Below, one piece after another: positions 10,303 to 19,519 of a stretch of DNA of 64,000 bases (the stretch's first letter is position 1; each line of letters starts with the position of its first letter). The position numbers and the translations under genes are program-made. The stretch spans positions 62,001-126,000 of the forward strand of contig JAFRNM010000006.1 of the NCBI GenBank assembly GCA_017430135.1, read 5' to 3'. The stretch is from Clostridia bacterium. Lineage in GTDB: Bacteria; Bacillota; Clostridia; TANB77; CAG-508. The notes below the pieces were generated by a model. That model made no database searches. It had not been told where the DNA came from and saw only the letters and a program-made list of their open reading frames with translations.

Positions 10303-11097
10303 TTATAAAACATCAGCAAAATCTTTTTTAGTACGTTTAAATACTGAATTTCCCCATATAAATAGCAATATTGTTATTACCCAAAATACTATTGTATATA
10401 ATCCATTTTCTGCTGTTACTATATTGTTTTCTCCCATAAATACCTGCCTAAATGTAGTTACCAAATAAGTAAACGGCATACATTGCATAATTTTTAGAAT
10501 TATAGGATGATCTGCTAACATGCTTAAATTCCATATTACTGGTGTAAACCAGAAAAATAATTGCATAGCAATACCCAATAAATTCGAAAAGTCTGGTACT
10601 ATAGTAGTAATAGCAGATGTAAATCTTGAAAGGGCAATAATAAAACAATATGCAGCAATTATAACATATATAAATAATAGCACATTTGGCATAAATTGAT
10701 ATATAGCACATATTACTACCGCTATTACCATTAAAAATAATCCTACAAAACTTGAAGCTACAATTGAAATCATAGGTATTATATCTAATGGGAATACAAC
10801 TTTTTTCACAAGGTAACTATATGAAGTTATTGAACCACTTGATGACATTACACTATCATTAAGCCATTGCCATATTGCCATACCCGGAAAAAACCACACA
10901 GCGTAGGGATAATCGCCACTGCTTCCTGTTTTTAATATAAATTGGAAAACAATTGCATAAGTAAGCATAAATACAAATGGTTGTAAAAATCCCCATATCG
11001 CTCCTAAACTTGTATTAGCAAATCTATTCTTAAAATCATTCTTTCCTAATTGCCATATTATTTTTTTATTTTTAATTACTAATTTAATAAATTCCAT
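10303..11097 (-). CDS. tagG: Polysaccharide/teichoic acid ABC exporter, permease subunit
   Basis: A 264-aa integral membrane protein with six predicted helices. It shows the ABC-2 permease pattern of Wzm/TagG (LGAIWGFLQPFVFMLTYAI near the N-terminus, WFTPVIW in the fourth helix). It exports an undecaprenyl-linked glycan made by the neighbouring GT2 enzymes, together with the ATPase encoded just downstream. Length and topology are normal for the family. Confidence 0.9.
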   Translation of the reverse strand: MEFIKLVIKNKKIIWQLGKNDFKNRFANTSLGAIWGFLQPFVFMLTYAIVFQFILKTGSSGDYPYAVWFFPGMAIWQWLNDSVMSSSGSITSYSYLVKKVVFPLDIIPMISIVASSFVGLFLMVIAVVICAIYQFMPNVLLFIYVIIAAYCFIIALSRFTSAITTIVPDFSNLLGIAMQLFFWFTPVIWNLSMLADHPIILKIMQCMPFTYLVTTFRQVFMGENNIVTAENGLYTIVFWVITILLFIWGNSVFKRTKKDFADVL

Positions 11098-11132
11098 AAT
11101 TTTTGTCTCTTCTCTCCTATATTTTCATCTTT

Positions 11133-12245
11133 CTATTCAATATTACATTTTAGGTCTAAATGTAGTTTTTGATTTAAAAATTTAAACAATTTTTCAAATA
11201 AATCGTATATTTTATTAAAAATCCATTTTACAATAAATACTAGTGTTCCATCAAGTAGTGTTGATATTAAAAATCCTATTCCAAAAATCATAATAGTTTT
11301 TAACATTAAAATACCAGCAACTTCTATTACAGATTCTGAATTCAATAATAAAATAGAATTTTGTGTCATATATTGAAAAATAGACATATGTATAATATAA
11401 ATTCCAAATGTTCTTTTTCCAATGAAAGAAATAATATTTCCTATTTCTTTTTTTATTTTATTGTTATTTTCATTTTTTTCTTTTTCATTTCCATTTTTAT
11501 GCCATTGACTAAAAATAGTTATATAACATATTACTCCAATTGTCATAACAAATGATAATTCAAATAATCCTATTGATAGCTTAGGATTACCTAATGCCAA
11601 GTAACTAATAATAAGATTAATAGCTAATAATAAATAAACATTTATTTTTCTTTTAAATTGTATAGGATACTTATATAAGTAATATCCTAAAATAACAAAA
11701 AATAGATTACAATTTCCAATCAAATCCGTAGAAAATCCAATTTTTATTCCATTATTAGTTAATAGCTTTATTCCTCTTGAAATTACTAAAAAAGTTATCA
11801 ATAATGTTATTATTTGTTTTTTATTTAATGAATCCAACATCTTTTTCAAAAATGGAAGCAATATATATATTTGTATTAAAGCATATACATACCATAAATG
11901 TCCAATAGGATCTCCTTTTATAAAAACAAATGGATCAAATCCCTCAATCGTTTTATTTATAAATATATGATAAAACAATAAATATACTGTTACAGGTATT
12001 ATTAATCCCATTATATGTTTAAACCAAAACTTAAAGCAATTATCTATTGGCTTACGAAAAGCAAAATATCCTGTTAAAGCCATAAAAGTCCATAAAGCAG
12101 GTCTAACAATAATCTGAATTCCTTTCCATAAATGACCAGATGTATTTAGATGGCCACTTGTGTGTAGCAATATTATAAAAAAGCAACACATTATTCTAAG
12201 CAAATCCATTGATACATTTCTAGATATCTTTTTTTCTTCTTTCAC
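11133..12245 (-). CDS. Acyltransferase family 3 membrane protein (OafA/WecH type)
   Basis: A 370-aa protein with about ten transmembrane helices. The N-terminus carries the family motif RNVSMDLLRIMCCFFIILLH, which includes the catalytic-type His of acyltransferase 3, and GHLWYVYALI is a second family motif. It probably O-acetylates or otherwise acylates the glycan exported by the neighbouring ABC system. The acyl group and acceptor are unknown. Confidence 0.85.
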   Translation of the reverse strand: MKEEKKISRNVSMDLLRIMCCFFIILLHTSGHLNTSGHLWKGIQIIVRPALWTFMALTGYFAFRKPIDNCFKFWFKHIMGLIIPVTVYLLFYHIFINKTIEGFDPFVFIKGDPIGHLWYVYALIQIYILLPFLKKMLDSLNKKQIITLLITFLVISRGIKLLTNNGIKIGFSTDLIGNCNLFFVILGYYLYKYPIQFKRKINVYLLLAINLIISYLALGNPKLSIGLFELSFVMTIGVICYITIFSQWHKNGNEKEKNENNNKIKKEIGNIISFIGKRTFGIYIIHMSIFQYMTQNSILLLNSESVIEVAGILMLKTIMIFGIGFLISTLLDGTLVFIVKWIFNKIYDLFEKLFKFLNQKLHLDLKCNIE

Positions 12246-12271
12246 TATTATATAAATTCCTTCCTATTATT

Positions 12272-13066
12272 TTACAATTCTAACAATTTAATTACACTTT
12301 CAAATATTTCATCTTCTTTTAATTTATTTTCTTTATTTTCACTTATAAAAATAAGCATTTTATCTTCATCTTCAAAATATTCATAAGTTTGATAAGTATC
12401 TAAATCGTTATATCTATACTCTATTATTTTTCCAGTAACAGCGTCAACCATAAAGCATTTACTTGCAACACTTATAATATATTGTTTAGAGCTGTCAATT
12501 AATTTTTTTACTTTTTTATCTATTTCTGTTAAGCGCTTTTCATCATTTTGTTGCAAATATCCTTCTTTATCAATATAATAATTAGCTTTTAATCTACTAT
12601 TATTATTTAAATAATGAACTATTTTTTGTCTCGAATTTTCATTTATCCATATACCACTTTTTTTGGGATATTTTTCATCAAAAATTCTATCAATTTCTTC
12701 TAAACTTGGCATTTTTTCTTCTATCATTCCTGAAAAGGCAACCTTATAATTAATGCTTGGCTTTACATTGATAACTTTTCTGCCATCCTTTTCTGTTTCT
12801 ATTTGATATAGTTCATTATCTCCTGAAATATTATATTCTTTTTTCAACTGATCAATTGTACTTTGATCTTGATATATTATTAATTTTTCTTTATTTTCAT
12901 TATATTCCTGTTCTATTTCATCTGACGTTTTATTGTTATTATCTATTTCATAGTTATTCTCTTTATTGTTCTCAGTTTTATATAAAAAATTTGGAATTAT
13001 TACTAATGTAATACTAAGTAATAATACTATAACAAGAATAATAATGTCTTTTCTATTTTTTTTCAT
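12272..13066 (-). CDS. Membrane-anchored extracellular protein of unknown function
   Basis: A 264-aa protein with one N-terminal transmembrane anchor (about residues 7-27), then a polar Asn/Glu-rich linker (~30-60) and a soluble domain of ~200 residues with no motif I recognise. It starts 1 bp from the stop of the upstream M14 peptidase gene, so the two are almost certainly co-transcribed and may act together at the cell surface. No catalytic residues are evident. Confidence 0.6.
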   Translation of the reverse strand: MKKNRKDIIILVIVLLLSITLVIIPNFLYKTENNKENNYEIDNNNKTSDEIEQEYNENKEKLIIYQDQSTIDQLKKEYNISGDNELYQIETEKDGRKVINVKPSINYKVAFSGMIEEKMPSLEEIDRIFDEKYPKKSGIWINENSRQKIVHYLNNNSRLKANYYIDKEGYLQQNDEKRLTEIDKKVKKLIDSSKQYIISVASKCFMVDAVTGKIIEYRYNDLDTYQTYEYFEDEDKMLIFISENKENKLKEDEIFESVIKLLEL

Positions 13067-13067
13067 T

Positions 13068-15095
13068 CTAAATTCCTTTTAACATATTTAATGTAGCATT
13101 AATATATTTATCTGATAATCTCATATAATTTACTTCATCCCAATTTCTCGCAGATGGCAATTCTACTAAAGCTGTTCTTGCTCCTAAATTTTGTCTTCCC
13201 CATGTAATTAAATATTGATTTCCATAAGAATCATAATTCCTTGTAGAGCATGTAGTATATTGTTGTTTATAATATGCACAAATTCCTGAATCTCCTATCA
13301 ATTGATCTTCCCATCCATGTAAGTCCACTAGAATTGTTTGTCCATTTGCAGATTTATGGCTAAGTAAAAACTTTCTTAGGTATTCTGCTTCAAAAGCTTG
13401 AAATCCTGAAGTCCCATTATAATTTCTATTATCAGTATATTTTTTATAACTACTTCCAGTTTGCCAAGAACGATTTATATCTATTCCTCTCCCCATACTA
13501 CTATATACTGTTGTTCTTCCTGGTCCATCTTTTGTAAATCCTAATTTTAATCCATCAGGATTTACTTGTGGAATAATATAAATAGTCCATTTTTTTGCTA
13601 TACTCGCATCTTTACTTTCAATTAACTTATTATAAAAATTATTTGCTATACTTGCTAATACATTACCATCAGCCCACCAGTTGTCTTCAAACCCATGCAC
13701 ACAAAATGTTGCAAAAAACACATTAGGTCCATTTCCAAATCTTAAATATTCAAGACTTGATCCACCATTTTTCCCATAAACAGCAGCACCACTTAATCCA
13801 TATGTTCCTTTTTCTGTAATAATTTTGAAAAACCAGTCTGTATATAATGGAACATTTATAGTTGTACCATTGATATTAGTAAATGGAGTTGAATAATCTA
13901 TATCATTATCAAAAATTTTAGTATACGTATATTGATCTTCGCTTAATTTCCATGATGGCTTTGTATTTTTAAACATTCTATTAGCTGTAACCTGTACAAT
14001 AATATTATTTCTATCATTTAAAATATATCCAACAAAAATATTGGTTCCATCATCATTCCAATGATTTGTCAACTTCTTTTTAAATTTTATATAAACTTGT
14101 GTTTCATTACCATATATATCTTGAACCATAGTATAATAGTCTTGATTTTCTCCAAAACTTTTCTCATATATTTTTTTATCATCACTTAATTTCCATGAAG
14201 GTTTTGTGTCATTAAGTTTTTCATTTGATTTCATATAAATTGTAACAGTATCATTGCTATTATACTTGTAATCTAAAGTTATTTCTGGTCCTGTTTTATC
14301 TATTTCAGTAATTACTATATCTACATTTTTAATACTATCATTTTCAAACACTATTGGCGTATTATAATTCATATTATCCGAAAATGTCTTAGTATAGATT
14401 AATTGATCTTCACTTAAATTCCATGTTGATTTTGTTTTTTTCATTTTTATATTAGATTTTATACTTGCTAAAACCGTATTATTAATATTATCATACACTT
14501 TTTCTACTTTAAGTTTAATTTCTTTTAATTGATTTATATTTATTTCTGCCATTTTAATATTGCCATTTATATCTTCAACTGGAGTAGAATACTTAATATT
14601 TTCAGTAAACTTTTTTGTGTATTCCTTTTTATTATCGCTTAATGTCCATGTTGATTTATTATCTTTTAATTCAGTATTAGATTTGATTTTTACTATTAAA
14701 GAATTATTATTTATATTTATTTCATTGTATTCTACTTTTATTTCAAATGGTTTTATATAGTCAAATTCAATCTCTACATTTACAATATTCCCGTTAATAT
14801 CTTGTACTGGTGTTGAATAGTTCATGTTCTGGTTAAATTCTTTAGTATATTCTTTTTTTGTTTTGTTTAATGTCCATGTTGACTTTGTATCCCTTAATTC
14901 TACATCAGAAATTATTTTTGCAGTTACACTATTAAATTGTTCATTATATATATATTCTGTTCTAATAATTGATTTTTGTGTTTCACTATCTACATTATTT
15001 TCATTGTTTTTCGCACTAACAATTGTAGAAAACATAATCATTATAATTATTATCAAGATTATAAATCTTATTAATTTTTTATTCATATATACCAC
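13068..15095 (-). CDS. Secreted M14 zinc carboxypeptidase with N-terminal repeats
   Basis: A 675-aa protein with an N-terminal hydrophobic signal (about 6-28). About five repeats of ~70 residues follow (~45-420), each built around K-S-T-W-x-L...Y-T-K-x-F...Y-S-T-P. The C-terminal domain (~430-675) is an M14 metallocarboxypeptidase: VHGFED gives the H-x-x-E zinc ligands, NPDG is the substrate-binding motif, DLHGW gives the third zinc ligand, and VELP carries the catalytic Glu. It is probably a cell-wall or surface peptidase whose repeats bind the envelope. The start may be ATG at residue 1 or residue 4. Confidence 0.85.
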   Translation of the reverse strand: MVYMNKKLIRFIILIIIIMIMFSTIVSAKNNENNVDSETQKSIIRTEYIYNEQFNSVTAKIISDVELRDTKSTWTLNKTKKEYTKEFNQNMNYSTPVQDINGNIVNVEIEFDYIKPFEIKVEYNEININNNSLIVKIKSNTELKDNKSTWTLSDNKKEYTKKFTENIKYSTPVEDINGNIKMAEININQLKEIKLKVEKVYDNINNTVLASIKSNIKMKKTKSTWNLSEDQLIYTKTFSDNMNYNTPIVFENDSIKNVDIVITEIDKTGPEITLDYKYNSNDTVTIYMKSNEKLNDTKPSWKLSDDKKIYEKSFGENQDYYTMVQDIYGNETQVYIKFKKKLTNHWNDDGTNIFVGYILNDRNNIIVQVTANRMFKNTKPSWKLSEDQYTYTKIFDNDIDYSTPFTNINGTTINVPLYTDWFFKIITEKGTYGLSGAAVYGKNGGSSLEYLRFGNGPNVFFATFCVHGFEDNWWADGNVLASIANNFYNKLIESKDASIAKKWTIYIIPQVNPDGLKLGFTKDGPGRTTVYSSMGRGIDINRSWQTGSSYKKYTDNRNYNGTSGFQAFEAEYLRKFLLSHKSANGQTILVDLHGWEDQLIGDSGICAYYKQQYTTCSTRNYDSYGNQYLITWGRQNLGARTALVELPSARNWDEVNYMRLSDKYINATLNMLKGI

Positions 15096-15222
15096 ACTCC
15101 ATATTCTACAAATATATCACTAATATTTTTAACTTTTAGTTATTTTTTATCACATTTTTAAAGCATAAAATGTAAATAAAATTCTTCTTTATTGTATATA
15201 TTTTATCTAATTTTGTCAAGAA

Positions 15223-15247
15223 AAAAGAGCTTAAAAAGCTCTTTTTA
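15223..15247 (-). terminator. Rho-independent terminator after the GT2 gene
   Basis: A perfect AAAGAGCTT/AAGCTCTTT hairpin flanked by an A run and a T run lies between the stop of the GT2 gene at 15266 and the promoter region of the M14 peptidase gene. It separates the two minus-strand transcripts. Confidence 0.8.
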
Positions 15248-15265
15248 TATATTTTTTCGCAACTT

Positions 15266-16288
15266 TTAACTTACTTTAAACACCAAGAAGCTCAATACTG
15301 GAAAATGAAGCATCATTATCTCTTTATATTTCCTTTTTCCAATCCCTTTAAAAGCTAGGTATTTAAAAAATTTATGAAAAGCAAAATAGCACACTTTAGT
15401 ATTTTGAGCTTTTTGATAATATTGTATCACTGCATCTTCTTGTTTTAAATTTTCATTTTTCCACTTTTCATCTTTGTTTGTATGATTATACATTTTTTTG
15501 CTAAAATCTTTACACATTAAACTTCCTGCCATATAAATCTCAGTTATTGCTCTATATCTATATTTTAAATATGATTTAAAGTTACTTCCGTTTTTTTCCT
15601 TCCAAAGTTTTATATTTTGTTTAAAGCTTCTGCCACCAAATATATTACCTTCGTGTATTCTATAGCCAAAAAGTGGCTTGTCTATGCAATATATGCCTTT
15701 TAATTTACTTGCAATATATACTGAATGCCAATCATGTGCATAAGTTTTTTCAGAAAATGGCAGCATTAATTCTTTTACTTCTTTTGTAAATAGCTGACTA
15801 CAGCCAATTGCAATATGTCTTGAAAATGGTAATATTTCTTTATATTCTCCGTTTAAAATTGGCATATTTTTATATCTTAGATAGCTTTCATGTAAGACTT
15901 GACCTTGCCCGTCGATTTGCCTTGCATCACAGTATACTAAGCTTACATTTTTTTCTTTTAGAATTTTCAGACTTTCTTCTATTTTGTTTTCATACCAAAT
16001 GTCATCATGGTCAGAAAACGCTATATAATCACTAGTTGACTTGTTTAGTAAAAATTCAAATCCCTTTGTGCAACCTATATTTTTCTCTTGGAAATACAAT
16101 TCTATTCTTTTATCCTTTTTTGCATATTGCTCCAAGATTTCTCTAACTTTTTTTTTTGTAGAGCAATCATCTGAAATTATTAGTTTTATATTTTTATATG
16201 TTTGATTTAATATGCTTTCTATTTGTATCTTCAAATATTCAGGATTTGTATTATATGTAGTTAAAAGAATATCAACAGTTTCATCCAT
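15266..16288 (-). CDS. GT2 glycosyltransferase
   Basis: A 340-aa single-domain GT2 enzyme. It begins DETVDILLTTYNTNPEYLK, has the SDDCSTK acidic loop, a SDHDDIWY metal motif and an AHDWHS motif downstream. It resembles the 329-aa enzyme at 6717-7706 over the first ~230 residues, so the two are likely paralogues. A terminator follows it, and it is separated by a hairpin from the Alg13/Alg14-like pair upstream. The donor sugar is unknown. Confidence 0.85.
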   Translation of the reverse strand: MDETVDILLTTYNTNPEYLKIQIESILNQTYKNIKLIISDDCSTKKKVREILEQYAKKDKRIELYFQEKNIGCTKGFEFLLNKSTSDYIAFSDHDDIWYENKIEESLKILKEKNVSLVYCDARQIDGQGQVLHESYLRYKNMPILNGEYKEILPFSRHIAIGCSQLFTKEVKELMLPFSEKTYAHDWHSVYIASKLKGIYCIDKPLFGYRIHEGNIFGGRSFKQNIKLWKEKNGSNFKSYLKYRYRAITEIYMAGSLMCKDFSKKMYNHTNKDEKWKNENLKQEDAVIQYYQKAQNTKVCYFAFHKFFKYLAFKGIGKRKYKEIMMLHFPVLSFLVFKVS

Positions 16289-16352
16289 TTAATCACTTCC
16301 CATTATTTTAACTATTTTATTAACAATGTATTTGCATAACTATTAGCGAAGC

Positions 16353-16397
16353 TTTTATATTATAGGGAAGTTCGGAGAACTTTCCTATAATATAAAA
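16353..16397. terminator. Long hairpin between the GT2 gene and the Alg13-like gene
   Basis: Arms TTTTATATTATAGG and CCTATAATATAAAA are complementary, with a near-perfect inner extension around a GG loop. It starts right at the stop of the Alg13-like gene and probably ends that minus-strand transcript. Confidence 0.65.
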
Positions 16398-16878
16398 TTA
16401 GTTTTTATCAATAAAATCTGTAATCATACCTATTATATTCTCAGTATTGCTCACAAATTTTTGAGGTTCAAAATTTGCAATTTCAGATATGGCTTTTTCT
16501 AACTCAGAAACTTCTTTTATTCCGTAAATAAAGCCTTGTTCTGTAAAACTATCTACAATTTGCAATTGATGATCATTTACATGTTCACCATATTTTTCAT
16601 ATCTTGGAACCGCTATTACCTTTTTGCCAACTTTAATACTAGAAACAATTGATCCCACTCCGCCATGGCATATTATATAGTTTGCTTTCTTAGTATACTT
16701 TGTTAGTTCTTCGTTGGGAATTAAACCCAAAATTTTCATTTTATCTGAAGTATATTTTGTTCCGACCTGCTTGTACAATTACATCTTCGTCTATTATTCC
16801 ATTATTTATACATTTTTCAACTTCTTCTAATAGCCTATGAAAGCTATTATTTTGAGTTCCTAACATTACAAGTACCAT
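16398..16878 (-). CDS. Alg13/PssE-like glycosyltransferase subunit, needs +1 shift at CGG
   Basis: Read conventionally this is two pieces, an N-terminal ORF from ATG 16878 that soon stops and a 126-residue C-terminal ORF. Skipping the C of in-frame codon 39 (CGG at 16762-16764) joins them into one 159-aa protein: MVLVMLGTQNN...VIVQAG-G-TKYTSDKM...CHGGVGSI...HVNDHQ. These are the family motifs of the catalytic UDP-sugar-binding subunit that pairs with an Alg14/PssD membrane partner. The start overlaps the stop of that partner gene (TAATG), so translation is coupled. This is a host gene, outside the mobile element. Confidence 0.85.
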
Positions 16879-17354
16879 TAGTAAATTGAACCTCCATATT
16901 TTGCATTAGGGTATTCCTTTAATAGTTCTTCCCATTGTACTATAAATAAATCTGCAAATTTATATACTCTTTTACCTGTTGCTGTTTTTGTATATCTATT
17001 TGCAAAAGTTTCTATATATATTATTTTGCTTCCAAATGTTTTTCCTAAAACGCACATTGGTCCTGCATTATGTGTTCCAGTTGTAACAATATATTTAGGT
17101 CTTATTTTCAAATATAAAAATATTGTGATAAAACAATTTGCTATAAACTGGAAAATAAATTTTAAAATATGAGCTCTTGTCCCATAAATCATATAATGCA
17201 TTCTTTTACCATATTTTTGCTTAAAGCATTTAGTCATATCATCTTTTTCCGTTACTATGTGATAATCATATTTTTCAAACATCGGCTTTAATTGCATTAG
17301 TTCACTAAAATGACCACCTGTACTAGAAATGAACATTACCTTTTTTGGTTTCAT
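16878..17354 (-). CDS. Alg14/PssD-like glycosyltransferase membrane subunit
   Basis: A 158-aa protein beginning KPKKVMFISSTGGHFSEL, the conserved N-terminal motif of Alg14/PssD/EpsE. It has one membrane segment (~65-82) and a TTGTHNAGPMCVL motif. It recruits the catalytic Alg13-like subunit encoded by the overlapping downstream gene, and the pair transfers a sugar to a lipid-linked acceptor on the cytoplasmic face. Length is normal for the family. Confidence 0.85.
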   Translation of the reverse strand: MKPKKVMFISSTGGHFSELMQLKPMFEKYDYHIVTEKDDMTKCFKQKYGKRMHYMIYGTRAHILKFIFQFIANCFITIFLYLKIRPKYIVTTGTHNAGPMCVLGKTFGSKIIYIETFANRYTKTATGKRVYKFADLFIVQWEELLKEYPNAKYGGSIY

Positions 17355-17380
17355 AAAGATATTCCTTTCTAATTCTCCTG

Positions 17381-17546
17381 CTAACTATTAATGATTTTAA
17401 ATTTTTCTCGGCTACCCGTCGACAACTCTTAGAATCTGTACAAAAAACTGTCAAACAAACCCCGAAAACAGGACCCTTTTGACAGTTTTTACATCTTTTA
17501 TCGCTGCTTTGGTCGCATTCGAAAAATTGAAAATCATTATAGTTAG
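17381..17546. repeat. Intergenic palindromic element
   Basis: Outer arms of about 26 bp starting CTAACTAT and ending ATAGTTAG are near-complementary. An inner hairpin AAAACTGTCAAA/TTTGACAGTTTT is nested inside. It fills most of the gap between the DUF308 gene and the Alg14-like gene. It is structurally like the palindromes listed at 23065, 28626, 56113 and 56693. Confidence 0.6.
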
Positions 17547-17570
17547 CACTTAAAATATAAATTAATCCTT

Positions 17571-18107
17571 CTATTTGTTAATATAATTTTCTACTTTTCT
17601 AATAAAAATAAATCTATCTACAATATCAATTACACCATATACAATTATTACAACGCCTATTGTTTGTAAAATCGCTCCTGTGTTTGCTAATACATAAATA
17701 CCTGCTATGACATTTGCTAATGCTCCAATTAAAGAAACAAGCCATAATCTAGATTTGTAATCTTTCCAAACTGCAACTGTATGTAAATTCATTATTCCTG
17801 TATAAATAATCCATACACCAACTATTATTCTAAAAATTGACATTATAATTCCAGAGCAGAACATTATTACAATACCTGCAAGTATTGCAACAGCACCAAT
17901 TCCCAATAAATAATTGTCTGTTTTTCCATTTGAATTATATTCTACAAGTTTAAATATTCCAAATGCAATAAATATTCCTCCAAGTATTATTGAAATAGCA
18001 GAAGCTATTTCATTTGGATGATAAGCCAATAAAAATCCAAATATTACAAATACTAATGATATAATTATATCTGACCAACTAGCCTTTTTTAATATTTTTT
18101 CTAACAT
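17571..18107 (-). CDS. DUF308/HdeD-like membrane protein
   Basis: A 178-aa protein with six hydrophobic helices and the repeated glycine-rich pattern of the DUF308 (HdeD-like) family (SIILGGIFIAFGIFKLVE and a second half of similar pattern). The family sits in the cytoplasmic membrane; in enterobacteria HdeD is linked to acid resistance, but no function is proven in Firmicutes. It appears to be a single-gene transcript. Confidence 0.75.
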   Translation of the reverse strand: MLEKILKKASWSDIIISLVFVIFGFLLAYHPNEIASAISIILGGIFIAFGIFKLVEYNSNGKTDNYLLGIGAVAILAGIVIMFCSGIIMSIFRIIVGVWIIYTGIMNLHTVAVWKDYKSRLWLVSLIGALANVIAGIYVLANTGAILQTIGVVIIVYGVIDIVDRFIFIRKVENYINK

Positions 18108-18172
18108 ATTTTTTTACCTTCCTTTTTTCTTTTTATATAATATACCACATCTGACAAAAATGTGCAAATTAT

Positions 18173-19372
18173 TTATTTTCCATGTTTTCCTTTACTTTTT
18201 TTATTTTTATTATTTACCTTTTCTCTTTCCTGTTTATTTGATTTCCTTAAACTTTTGGGTAAATCTTCTTCATAATCTTCATATTGTGATCTTTTATGCT
18301 TAACAATTATAAAAGCCATCACTCCAAATATTGCAACAAACACTAATATTCTTAATCCCCATTTTTTTATGTTTTCCCAATTTTCAGCATCTTCTTTTTC
18401 TTTTTGTAACCTTCTAGCTTTTTCAAAATTTTTATTAATAGTTAATTCATATATTACAGAATTTTCTTCTTTTGAATCTGATACTAGTATATTCACTATA
18501 TTTTTTCCATCAACCAAATTTTCATTACCTAATATTTGAACACTATCAGATGATTGTACTGCTTCAGCTATAATGTTTAAACTTGTTTCTTCTCCCTCAA
18601 TATTTACTTCATATTCATATTTTTCTGGTTCAAATTGTGAATTTAATTCATACCCATCAACTTTCAACGATTTTAAAGAAACTCCAGTACTTGTTTTTTG
18701 TTCTGTTATTTTTTCTCCCTCTTTTAGTCTTGTAATAACAATTGTATAAGTTTTCTTAGTTCCATCCTCTGCCGTAACTACAACTTCTTCAGTATTTTGT
18801 CCTTCTTTCAATTCAACCTTTCCAGTTCCACTTATAGTTGCCTTAGAATCTTTAGCTTTTGCATATACTTCCACAGATTTTACTGAATTGGGAACAGACA
18901 CTTCATATTTAGTTTTACTAGCTATAAAACCTGAAAAATCATATGGAGTTATTCCTAAATTTCCTAAATCTGCATTACTAGATTTTGTAGTAGTTTGTGT
19001 TGTAGTTGTAGTTGACTTTGTTGTTGTATTTGTAATTGTAGTATTTTTGTTAGTTGTATTAGTTTCTGTTGTTTTGGTTGGTTCAACCGTTTTTACTGAT
19101 TCTTTAGTTTTTTCTGCTTCTTTAGTTTCTGTTGAATTTTCTGTTTGTTCTGTTTTTTTCGTTTCTTCAGTTTTAGTTTCCTCATTTTTGGTAGTACTGG
19201 TTTCACTACTCTCCTTATTTGTATTATTATCTTGTGTAGTATTGCCAGTTTCTGTTGTACCAGTACCAGTCTCATTTTCAGCATAAACATAATTTATTGC
19301 AAAAAATATTGATATAATCATTATTAAAACTATTATTATTTTTTTATTTTTCATAATTTCCTTTGGTGGCAT
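18173..19372 (-). CDS. Secreted, membrane-anchored protein with cadherin-like beta-sandwich domains
   Basis: About 399 aa. A signal sequence (KNKKIIIVLIMIISIFFAINYVYA) is followed by a Thr/Glu-rich low-complexity linker (~30-135). Two tandem cadherin-like beta-sandwich domains follow (~140-225 and ~230-320), each ending in a VTAEDGTKKTYTIVITR-type strand. A transmembrane helix near ~345 and a basic cytoplasmic tail complete it. I choose ATG 19372, since AAGGAGA lies 7 bp before it; the longer frame to 19390 uses GTG. It is a likely wall-spanning adhesin or structural protein. Confidence 0.75.
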   Translation of the reverse strand: MPPKEIMKNKKIIIVLIMIISIFFAINYVYAENETGTGTTETGNTTQDNNTNKESSETSTTKNEETKTEETKKTEQTENSTETKEAEKTKESVKTVEPTKTTETNTTNKNTTITNTTTKSTTTTTQTTTKSSNADLGNLGITPYDFSGFIASKTKYEVSVPNSVKSVEVYAKAKDSKATISGTGKVELKEGQNTEEVVVTAEDGTKKTYTIVITRLKEGEKITEQKTSTGVSLKSLKVDGYELNSQFEPEKYEYEVNIEGEETSLNIIAEAVQSSDSVQILGNENLVDGKNIVNILVSDSKEENSVIYELTINKNFEKARRLQKEKEDAENWENIKKWGLRILVFVAIFGVMAFIIVKHKRSQYEDYEEDLPKSLRKSNKQEREKVNNKNKKSKGKHGK

Positions 19373-19484
19373 TTTTCTTCTCCTTTTCACATTTACGTTC
19401 CTATTATAACATTAAAGTATAAAATATGCCATATTTTTTATAAAAAATATTAAATATTTATATAAAGTTTTTGTGTAACAGCCA

Positions 19485-19513
19485 TTAATCCCTCAGCACT
19501 TTGTACTGAGGGA
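19485..19513. terminator. Hairpin after the CmpB-like permease gene
   Basis: AATCCCTCAG and CTGAGGGATT form a 10-bp stem. A T run follows on the plus strand. It lies just beyond the stop of the minus-strand gene at 19520, so its orientation for that gene is imperfect. Confidence 0.5.
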
Positions 19514-19519
19514 TTTTTT

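Noticed and set aside
18888-19286. Long antisense ORFs opposite the Thr-rich and pheT/pheS genes
   Set aside because: They are frame shadows of biased coding sequence and lack ribosome sites and family motifs.
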